A stretch of 64,000 nucleotides of DNA from Planctomycetaceae bacterium (lineage in GTDB: Bacteria > Planctomycetota > Planctomycetia > Pirellulales > Pirellulaceae): positions 1 through 64,000 of the forward strand of contig PAQH01000096.1 of assembly GCA_002709225.1 (NCBI GenBank), written 5' to 3'. A model generated the notes under the pieces. The model saw only the letters and a program-made list of their open reading frames with translations. It did no database searches and was not told the origin of the DNA. Made by a program: the position numbers and the translations under genes. This document shows positions 36,366 to 45,000 of this stretch, piece by piece. The stretch's first letter is position 1. Each line of letters begins with the position of its first letter.

Positions 36366-38792
36366 ATGACTCGGAATAAGGTATCCCAATCACTAGCGGG
36401 GAATTGGATCCTCGTCTTGGGCCCGTTGTTTTTGTTTCCGGCGGTCTCGCTCGCTGGTGGTGCCGAGCAGTCCGATGATACCTTTTTCGAACGACGAATT
36501 CGGCCGATTCTAACAACGCGGTGTTTCAAGTGTCATCGGGGCCGCGGGCAGAAGCCAGCGGGTGCATTGGCGCTCGATACACGTGCGGCGTTCAGACGCG
36601 GAGGCCAATCCGGGCACGCGATTATTCCAGGCCAGCCTGAGCAGAGCTTGCTGATGCAAAAGGTACGTGCTGCCGACCCGGCGCTGCGCATGCCTCCCGA
36701 TCCGGAATTGCCGCTATCTCCACGAGAGATTCGCTGGCTGGCGCAGTGGATCCGTAACGGGGCACCGGATCCCCGCGAGACGCCGGATGCGAATGCGGAA
36801 TTGCAGCGGCTCGATTTGCAACAGGCGCCGGATTTCTGGTCGTTTCAGCCAATTCAACCAGTTTCCTTGCCGGTAGTTGAACCGCCGGGATGGGGAATTG
36901 GTCCGGTCGACTATTTTCTACAGGCAAAGTGGCAGCAGGGAGGGTTGCGTCCTGTGCGAGATGCGTCGCGCCGGGTAGCCCTGCGGCGAGTCTATTTCGG
37001 TCTCATTGGTTTGCCACCGACTCGTTTGCAGTTAGCACGCGATTTGAGGGATTCCAGCGCCGACGCCTGGTTCCGCTTGACCGATCGCTTGCTGGCCTCG
37101 CCGCACTACGGAGAACGGTGGGCTCGGCACTGGCTTGACGTGGTGCGTTACGCCGACTCCCAGGGCGATCCGAATCAGGACTTTCCGATTCCGCAGGCAT
37201 ACAAATACCGCAATTATGTGATTGACGCATTCAACCAGGACAAGGCGTTCGATCTCTTCGTGCGCGAGCAGATTGCTGGAGACCTGATGCCAGCGCGCGA
37301 TCCTGTCGAGGCGCGTGCACGCAAGATTGCCACTGGTTTTCTGGCAATGAGCCGTCGGCAGAGCGGTGCTGAGCACCTGCGTATTGAAGATACCATCGAC
37401 ACACTGGGGCGTAGTGTCTTGGGGCTGGCGCTTGGGTGTGCTCGTTGCCACGACCATAAGTTCGATCCCGTTTCACAGCGTGATTATTACGCTTTGTATG
37501 GTTTTTTTAGCAGTTCGCGCTACGCCAGTGTTGTCGAGGGCGGCCCATTTTATCAGCGTGATTTTGTGCCTTTGATTTCTGCCGCCGAGTTGGAACGTCA
37601 AGTTGGACCGGCGCGCCAGCAGTTGGCCGCTTTGGACCAGCGTTTGGTTCGACTGCGCGAGCGGCGCGAGCAAGTTCTGGCGGCTCCCGCCGCGGCAACA
37701 CAGCTGAAGGAAATCGATGGGCAGCTTGAACAACTCGAGAAACAACGCGCTGAGCGAATCGAGAATTGGCCGCGGATCGATGATGCTTATGCCGTGGTCG
37801 ATGGAGAACCAGCTAATGCGAGATTGCAGGTGCGCGGTGCTCCGGGACAACTAGGTCCCGAAATTCCACGTCGTTTTCTAGAAGTGCTGGGAGGCCACAG
37901 GCTTTTGCCGTCGGCGAAGTCAAGCGGACGCCGGGAACTGGCTGGCTGGCTTACCGGTACGACGAACCCTTTAACGCCACGAGTGGCTGTGAATCGGATT
38001 TGGCAACACCATTTTGGTGTGGGTATCGTGGAGACGCCGAGTGACTTTGGAATACGTGGAATGCGTCCCTCGCATCCGCGGTTGCTTGACTTTCTCGCCG
38101 CGCGATTTCTGGCGAGCGGGTGGTCAATCAAGTCGCTGCATCGTCTGCTGCTGGGGGCACGCGCTTACCGTTTGGCGAGCGCGAGTGACGAGGGAAGTCA
38201 GGCTCGAGATCCAGGCAACACAATGTTGTGGCGCTTCCGACGGTTGCGGTTGGATGCCGAGCCGTTGCGGGATGCGATGCTGGCGGTGAGTGGTGACCTT
38301 GACTATTCCGTGGGGCAACGTCATCCCTTTCCCTATCAGCAGAAACGCTGGGCGCGAGACCCGTTTCGTACTCTGTATGAGACGTCGCGGCGCAGCATTT
38401 ATGTCATGCAGCAGAAACGTGTGCAGCGCCACCCGTTCTTGGGATTGTTTGATGGTGCCGATCCGAATCTGAGTACAGCGCGGAGGACGACGAGTACGAG
38501 CCCCCTGCAGGCGCTCTATTTTCTCAATAGTGAATGGGTGCGGAAGCGGGCGATTGGTTTCGCACAACGTCTGCTGAATGAGGAGCAAATGTTGGAGAGT
38601 CGCATCGACGCGGCTTTTGAGATGGCGTATGGACGTCAAGCCGCGCCGTTGGAACGCCAGGCCATGGTGGTCGCATGGCAGGCGTTGCAAAGGCAGGTCC
38701 CCGAGGGCACCACGATAGGGCGAGAGTTATGGGTCTGGTCGCGATTGGCAGGTGCGATTCTGAGCAGTAATGAGTTCTGTTACATCGATTAA
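36366..38792 (+). CDS. DUF1549-DUF1553 (PSCyt1/PSCyt2/PSD1) planctomycete cytochrome protein
   Basis: A signal sequence (NWILVLGPLFLFPAVSLAGG) precedes a PSCyt1 haem motif CFKCH (residues 53-57). DUF1549/PSCyt2 follows (RRVALRRVYFGLIGLPPT, GERWARHWLDVVRYADSQG), including another CARCH motif and KFDPVSQRDYYALY. A coiled segment leads to DUF1553/PSD1 (ELAGWLTGTTNPLTPRVAVNRIWQHHFG). At 808 aa this is standard. ATG 36366 is preferred to the GTG at 36294. It forms an operon with the DUF1501 gene. Such pairs are very common in planctomycetes, and the molecular role is unknown. Confidence 0.92.
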   Translation: MTRNKVSQSLAGNWILVLGPLFLFPAVSLAGGAEQSDDTFFERRIRPILTTRCFKCHRGRGQKPAGALALDTRAAFRRGGQSGHAIIPGQPEQSLLMQKVRAADPALRMPPDPELPLSPREIRWLAQWIRNGAPDPRETPDANAELQRLDLQQAPDFWSFQPIQPVSLPVVEPPGWGIGPVDYFLQAKWQQGGLRPVRDASRRVALRRVYFGLIGLPPTRLQLARDLRDSSADAWFRLTDRLLASPHYGERWARHWLDVVRYADSQGDPNQDFPIPQAYKYRNYVIDAFNQDKAFDLFVREQIAGDLMPARDPVEARARKIATGFLAMSRRQSGAEHLRIEDTIDTLGRSVLGLALGCARCHDHKFDPVSQRDYYALYGFFSSSRYASVVEGGPFYQRDFVPLISAAELERQVGPARQQLAALDQRLVRLRERREQVLAAPAAATQLKEIDGQLEQLEKQRAERIENWPRIDDAYAVVDGEPANARLQVRGAPGQLGPEIPRRFLEVLGGHRLLPSAKSSGRRELAGWLTGTTNPLTPRVAVNRIWQHHFGVGIVETPSDFGIRGMRPSHPRLLDFLAARFLASGWSIKSLHRLLLGARAYRLASASDEGSQARDPGNTMLWRFRRLRLDAEPLRDAMLAVSGDLDYSVGQRHPFPYQQKRWARDPFRTLYETSRRSIYVMQQKRVQRHPFLGLFDGADPNLSTARRTTSTSPLQALYFLNSEWVRKRAIGFAQRLLNEEQMLESRIDAAFEMAYGRQAAPLERQAMVVAWQALQRQVPEGTTIGRELWVWSRLAGAILSSNEFCYID

Positions 38793-38800
38793 TGGGCGGG

Positions 38801-38820
38801 CCAGCGTGCGAGCACGCTGG
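38801..38820. repeat. Palindrome CCAGCGTGC-GA-GCACGCTGG between paired genes
   Basis: A perfect 9-bp inverted repeat with a 2-base centre lies just after the DUF1553 stop and before the DUF1501 start. It could terminate or protect the transcript end, or tune expression of the downstream gene. Confidence 0.75.
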
Positions 38821-38866
38821 CAGCCGGATTCGAGCAGGTGGCACACGTAGTCAAGTGAGTGGCACA

Positions 38867-40237
38867 ATGACGATAGATACTGAGCGGAAGCAACGTCGCC
38901 AATTTTTGCAGTCCTGGGTGGGTAGCTCGACGTTATTTCCTGCGCTGCTGGCGGAGCTGTTGTCCGCTGAAGACTCTCGTGCGCCGGAAAGTGGTCGCGC
39001 GGGATTGGGGATCGCCCACTTTCCACCGCGAGCGAAGCGGGTCATTGTGGTGTTCTTGCAAGGTGGGTTGTCACACCTGGATTCGTTCGATCCCAAGCCA
39101 CACCTGTGGCGTGATGCGGGCCGAGTGTTGCCAGAGGGGCGGCTGTTGGCGCCACTGTGGAAATTTCACCGTCGTGGTGAATCCGGCACCCCGGTGAGTG
39201 ATTTGTTCCCTTATCTTTCCCATCAGGTCGATGACCTTTGCGTGCTGCGATCGCTCCATACCGACAGCTCTGACCACACCTCGGCGACACAGGGAATGCA
39301 CACAGGGTCGGCAACGCTAGCAAGGCCCAGTATGGGGTCGTGGGTGAGTTACGGGTTGGGAACGTTCAATCAGAATTTACCCTCTTTTGTGGTGGTGTCG
39401 GAGAGGACGCCCCGGGCAGGGAAGCAGATCTGGGGGCCGGCTTTTTTGCCAGGCTCTCACCAGGGCGTTCGGGTAGTGCCTGGCGACATCCCGGTGGCGA
39501 ACGCGAATCGTCGTGATCCCCTTGATGTGCAGCGCTCACAACTCCGACTGTTGGCATCATTGAATCGGCGGCATTTACAGGCCCGCGATCACGATGGGCA
39601 ACTCACCGCCCGTATCAAGTCGTTTGAGACCGCGTTTCGGATGCAAACCGAAGCTCCCGACGCTTTTAATTTTTCGCAAGAGTCGGCGGCGACGTTGGCG
39701 GCCTACGGAATCCCCGCGACAGGGAAACCCGGTTTTGGCTGGCAGTGTCTGGCTGCGCGACGACTGGCTGAACGAGGCGTACGATTTATCGAGCTGATCC
39801 ACGGGACCGGCTCGATTTCATGGGATTCGCATCAAGACATGGCAGAGCATAAGAAATATGCGCTCCAAGCCGATCGTCCTCTGGCTGCACTCTTAGTCGA
39901 TCTTAAACAGAGGGGAATGCTGGATGAGACACTGGTGGTTTGCACAACCGAGTTTGGTCGGACACCTTGGGCCGAAAACGTACAGGGCCGTGGTCATCAC
40001 GCGACCGTCTTTTCATCCTGGCTGGCTGGTGGCGGTGTTCGCGGTGGAGTGACGTATGGCGCAAGTGATGAATACGGGCATCGTGTTGCTGACGACCCGG
40101 TTCACGTACATGATTTCCACGCCACGATCTTGCATTTGTTGGGGCTCGATCATACGCGTCTGACGTATCGGTACGCCGGTCGCGATTTTCGTCTTACTGA
40201 TGTCGCGGGGCGCGTGGTGCGTGCCATTTTGACCTAG
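38867..40237 (+). CDS. DUF1501 domain protein (sulfatase-like fold), Tat-exported
   Basis: Partner of the upstream DUF1553 protein. It begins with a Tat-like signal (RKQRRQFLQSWVGSSTLFPALL), then shows VIVVFLQGGLSHLDSFDPKP, LCVLRSLHTDSSDHTSATQGMHTGS and TEFGRTPWAENVQGRGHH, all typical of DUF1501, an alkaline-phosphatase-like fold. The end has YGHRVADDPVHVHDFHATILHLLGLDH. An in-frame ATG at 38792 overlaps the previous stop (TAATG), but it would translate through the palindrome at 38801-38820, so ATG 38867 is preferred. Confidence 0.9.
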   Translation: MTIDTERKQRRQFLQSWVGSSTLFPALLAELLSAEDSRAPESGRAGLGIAHFPPRAKRVIVVFLQGGLSHLDSFDPKPHLWRDAGRVLPEGRLLAPLWKFHRRGESGTPVSDLFPYLSHQVDDLCVLRSLHTDSSDHTSATQGMHTGSATLARPSMGSWVSYGLGTFNQNLPSFVVVSERTPRAGKQIWGPAFLPGSHQGVRVVPGDIPVANANRRDPLDVQRSQLRLLASLNRRHLQARDHDGQLTARIKSFETAFRMQTEAPDAFNFSQESAATLAAYGIPATGKPGFGWQCLAARRLAERGVRFIELIHGTGSISWDSHQDMAEHKKYALQADRPLAALLVDLKQRGMLDETLVVCTTEFGRTPWAENVQGRGHHATVFSSWLAGGGVRGGVTYGASDEYGHRVADDPVHVHDFHATILHLLGLDHTRLTYRYAGRDFRLTDVAGRVVRAILT

Positions 40238-40332
40238 AACTGGGGTAATAACACAATTTCGTACGATCGGGTGGTTCCGGGGCAGGCCACACGTTGTACG
40301 TTGTGCAGTTTCTTCTGAAGGCGAACACCGCT

Positions 40333-41694
40333 ATGGCTGACAGGTCGTTGTTTGAGCAGGCTGAGACCAGACATCTGGAAAGTGCGCAGCCGCTGGCCGC
40401 ACGCATGCGCCCCAGGACACTGGATGAATTCGCCGGCCAAGAGCATTTTCTCGGCGAAGGAAAACTGCTGACGCGCCTGATCCAGGCGGATCGCTTGGGA
40501 TCGGTGTTGTTCTATGGTCCTCCGGGGACCGGTAAGACCACGCTTGCCCGCTTACTGGCTGGTGCATGTCACGCTGCATTTCGGCAAATTAGCGCGGTTA
40601 CCAGTGGCGTCAAAGAGCTGAGAGCCGTGCTCCAGGCGGCGCGTGATACGCTGGCCAGTTCGGGGCAACGGACACTGCTCTTTGTTGACGAGATACATCA
40701 CTTCAACAAGTCGCAGCAGGATGCCTTGCTTCCCGATGTCGAAGACGGTGTGGTTACACTGGTTGGTGCCACGACCTCCAATCCCTTCTTCACGGTGAAT
40801 CGCGCTTTGGTGAGCCGCAGCCAGATTTTCCAGTTTGAGCCACTCGAGGCGCACCAGATCGAGACGATTTTGCGGCGCGCATTGGTGGACGAGCAACGTG
40901 GTTTAGGAGAACGTGAAATTCATGTTGATGACGAAGCGTTACAGTATCTGGCGCGGATCTCCGATGGTGATGCGAGACGGGCTTTGAATGCATTGGAGAT
41001 TGGGGTTTTGTCGAGTGCCGGGAGCCCTGTCCAATTGACGATCGAGCTGGCGGCCGAGTCCGTTCAACGTAAAGCGATTCGTTACGACGCAGATGGAGAC
41101 GACCATTACGATGCCGCCAGCGCCTTGATCAAGAGTATTCGCGGAAGCGACCCTGATGCCGGTTTGTATTGGCTGGCGAGAATGCTGGAGGCGGGCGAGG
41201 AGGTACGTTTTCTTTGTCGAAGGCTAGTTATTCTTGCGAGCGAGGACGTCGGTAACGCCGATCCCCAGGCGCTCTCGTTGGCGGTTGCGGGCCTACAGGC
41301 GTGCGAGGCGGTGGGGCTTCCCGAGTGTCAGCTTACGCTAGCTCAGGTCGTGACCTATTTGGCATGCGCACCGAAATCGAATGCTTGTACGCTGGCGATT
41401 GCCGAGGCCCGGCACGATGTCACGCAAGGACAGCTGTTGCCTGTTCCACGTCATTTGCGCGACGCCCATTACAGTGGCGCACAGGAGTTGGGGCATGGAG
41501 CCGGCTATCAATACGCACACCACGATCCAGACGGGGTTGTAGCCCAGGATTATCTCGGCATCGACCGCGAGTACTATCGTCCGGTCGACCGCGGCCAGGA
41601 AACGCAGATTGCCCGTCGGCTGCGAGAAATACGCCGTGTGTTGCGGGCTGCGAAAGAGGACTCGGTGGGAGACGGGGACCAGTTGGGGCATTGA
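40333..41694 (+). CDS. rarA: Replication-associated recombination protein A (MgsA/WRNIP1 family AAA ATPase)
   Basis: A clamp-loader-like AAA+ ATPase that acts at stalled replication forks. The N-terminus RPRTLDEFAGQEHFLGEGKLL is typical, with Walker A GPPGTGKTT, Walker B LLFVDEIHHFN, sensor-1 GATTSNPFF and sensor-2 region SDGDARRALNALE. The RarA-specific C-terminal tetramerisation part follows (YDAASALIKSIRGSDPDAGLYWLARML). ATG 40333 gives 453 aa; the frame is open to 40294. It stands alone. Confidence 0.95.
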   Translation: MADRSLFEQAETRHLESAQPLAARMRPRTLDEFAGQEHFLGEGKLLTRLIQADRLGSVLFYGPPGTGKTTLARLLAGACHAAFRQISAVTSGVKELRAVLQAARDTLASSGQRTLLFVDEIHHFNKSQQDALLPDVEDGVVTLVGATTSNPFFTVNRALVSRSQIFQFEPLEAHQIETILRRALVDEQRGLGEREIHVDDEALQYLARISDGDARRALNALEIGVLSSAGSPVQLTIELAAESVQRKAIRYDADGDDHYDAASALIKSIRGSDPDAGLYWLARMLEAGEEVRFLCRRLVILASEDVGNADPQALSLAVAGLQACEAVGLPECQLTLAQVVTYLACAPKSNACTLAIAEARHDVTQGQLLPVPRHLRDAHYSGAQELGHGAGYQYAHHDPDGVVAQDYLGIDREYYRPVDRGQETQIARRLREIRRVLRAAKEDSVGDGDQLGH

Positions 41695-42021
41695 ACGGCC
41701 GAGAAGAACTCGAATTTGACGGTAACCATACTATTGGTAAGGGTTTATCGTAAATCTTTCGGCTCCGCTGGACGGGAAGGGGAGTTTTGCCGGCAATCTC
41801 CACAACTCAAGGGCCTTCCCACCCGATATAGGGTAGAGCCGTTTGCAACGTTCGGGCAGTTGGGGCTGCTTGCGCAGAGTACTCTGGTGGCTTTCGGGTC
41901 GCCTGGAAAGCTGCTTCCCCGGTGTGGAAGCGGCTGACAAGTTTGGTGCTTTTTGTGCGGTTCCCGCCTATGCTGAACGTAGGAGGCAACTGAGGGGCTC
42001 TTTTTGCTGGGGATAGGCGCC
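41695..42021. other. Intergenic region upstream of the giant cyclophilin protein
   Basis: About 330 bp with no supported gene. A seven-codon reading frame (ATG CTG AAC GTA ...) containing GTAGGAGG lies around 41969-41992, but I cannot show that it is translated. Confidence 0.3.
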
Positions 42022-45000
42022 ATGAAGTCACGCGGTCGGAAATCCCATCGGAACCGTCGTGGATTGTTTCTGAAATCCCTCACAAGGGGGGTGGGGCCGT
42101 CGCAAGCGCGCCCGGACGGGTCCCATCTGCAGTGTGAGCAGTTGGAAGCGCGGCGTCTTCTGCATGGGGGCGTCGATCACAATGGGCCTCACGATGCGGA
42201 TCCTGCTATCGATCTAGAGGCCTTCCATATCCATGCGCAGCTGAACTTGTTTGCCAATGGTGAACGGATTGAAATTCCTGACGAATTGGGCGTCGAGGCA
42301 ACCGGTATTATTTCACCGATTCACACTCACGATCCAGATAACCGGTTGCACCTCCACAACGTCAACGGTGAAGCACTGGATGACTTCCTTACGCTCGGCG
42401 ATTTTTTTGATACTTGGCGTACAAACGCGGGACTGGCCGGCAACAATCCGGATGCGATTTTTAGTGCCAATCAACTGATGACGCATGAGGTGGATGACGA
42501 ACACGCCTTGAAGATGTTTGTCAATGGTCAGGAAGTGACCGATTTCCAAGAATACAAGATCCATGAAGGCGACCATATTACGGTTGTCTATACCTCCAAT
42601 CCGCTCGTTACTTTTGAAACCAATTCAGGACCGATTCTGCTTGAATTGTTGCCCGAGGAAGCGCCGCTCAGCGTGGCCAACTTTCGCAACTATTTCGATC
42701 GTTATCCAGGGACGATTTTTCACCGAGCCGCCGAGGATGTGTTGGGGGAATTTGTGGTCCAGGGTGGTGGTTTTGCACCACAAGATCTTACCACCACGGA
42801 TCTGAACGATATTGTTAACAGCCAGATTCTTACGGATTCGCCAATCAATGAGACCGAAGGTGGCCGGTCGAACCTGCGGGAAACTGTTTCGATGGCGGAG
42901 AATTCGTTTGGTGCGACGAGTCAATGGTTCGTCAATATGCGAGATAACCCGTCTCTGGACAGCCAGTTCAAAGTATTTGCCGTCGTACTGGACATGAGCA
43001 ACGTGGACGGAATCGCGGCGTTGCCGACGTCGGACCTGGATGGGGATAGCTCGTCCAATATCGTATTCAATCACGTGCCCTATACGGCCGAATCCGAGCT
43101 GGTACATGTTCAATCGCTGACTGGTTATGGTTGGGTGCAGGGAGCGGTGTTTGAGGATCTTGACGGGAACGGGCAGCGGGATACGGGTGAGCCTGGGATG
43201 GCGGATGTGACGGTGTTTGGCGACGTCGATTTGGACGGCTTACTGGACGCTGATGAAACGGCAGTTACCACGCAGAGCGATGGGACCTATGGTTTGATGT
43301 TGCCAGCGGGCACCTACCATGTCCACCAGCTCGCCGACCGTCCGTTTCGGCAGACCCATCCGGATACGCCCTTGTACCATGCCGTGGAACTGCAAATTGG
43401 CCAGTACCAGACAGGAATCGACTTTGGTAATTCCGCTGTGCCTACGCTTGCCGCTCCGGCCTTGCTGGCGGAGACGGACAGTGGTCTGGAAGGTGACGGA
43501 ATCACCAATCTTGATAATGCGACCGCGGACACCACTCTCTTGTTTTCTGTTGACGGGGCGAATACCGGCGCCGAGGTGCGACTTTACGTCGATGATGTCC
43601 TGGTTGGTACGGCGATTGCCGACGGGTTGACGCAGATTGAAACCGACGGTGTGACGGGGCTGGCGGACGGGAATCGACTGTGGACTGTGACCCAAGTTGT
43701 AGATGGGGTGGAAAGCCTGGCCTCTGCGCCACTCGCCGTCGTCATTGACACGGAGGTTGCGATCACGACCACGCCACCGCAGGAGACGGAAGTTGCGCTT
43801 GAGTTGGAGTACGACGCGAGTTCCCCAGAAGAGGGCGACGCCGGGCTGACCTATGCCTTAGAGGGTGCACCTGCGGAAGCCACTATCGATGCGGACACCG
43901 GCGTCTTCCAGTGGACTGCGACGTTTGACGATGTCGGAGAGCACACATTTGACATCGTGGTGACGGATGTCGCAGAGAATAGCGCGCGGCAACAAGTTTC
44001 GTTGACGGTGACAGCTTCGCCGCAGATGCGTATGCGTCTGCAGACCAGTACGCTGGCTGGTGAGGCGCTCACTGAAGTGGCGGTCGGTGACCAGTTTCTA
44101 TTGCAGGTTTTTGTTCAGGACCTGAGGGGGCACGACCCGTCCGGAGTGTACGCCGCCTTCTTGGATATTCCGTTTACTGGTGGCTTTGTCGAACCGGTTG
44201 GTGGCATCAGTTACGGGATAGGGTTCCCCAACGGACACGCGGGCACCTTGGATAACTCGGGGCTCGATGAAGGAGGTGCGTTTGGCCCAAATTCGCCACT
44301 GGGGTCAAACGAGTTGGAATTGTTGTCTCTGGAATTACGGGCGGTGCTTGCAGGGGATGCTGTGTTTATCGCGGACCCGGCCGATGTGTCACCGGTGTCG
44401 GATAACTTGTTCTTCGACCCCCCGGGTCGCGTTGACCCGCTAGTCGTTGATTACGGGACTGCGGCTTTGACCATCTCGTCGTCGGTAACGGCGCGAGCGG
44501 ATACGTTCAATATCGATGAGGATACGACGGAGGTCGTATTGGACGTACTGGCTAATGATACGTCACTTACAGAGACAAACCTGACCATCACAACGGTTAG
44601 TACACCCGATCAGGGCGCCGTGGCGGTTATCGACACGGACAACGACGTAGTTTTGTTTACGCCAGCCCCCGATTTTTCCGGAGAAGCCAGGTTTAGTTAT
44701 GAAGTGAGTGATGGGACCGGCACAGCGACAGCGGACGTGGTGGTTCAGGTCGCGAATGTGAACGATCCACCCACTGCCGTGGCTGATGTGTTTACCGTCG
44801 AAGAGGATAGCGAGGGAAATTTATTGGATGTGCTGGGCAACGATCTCGAGGCGCCGGATCCTGCGGAAGAACGGACCGGCTGGACGATTTCCGCCGTGTC
44901 AGTACCCGCTGTCGGCGTGGTCCAGATTGGACCCAATGGCAAAGATCTGCGTTACACACCCGCAGCGGATTTTTTTGGCGAGGAGACGTTCCAATACACA

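Noticed and set aside
38792-38866. TAATG-coupled upstream start for the DUF1501 gene
   Set aside because: It would encode a non-signal stretch through the palindrome at 38801-38820, while ATG 38867 gives the expected Tat signal.
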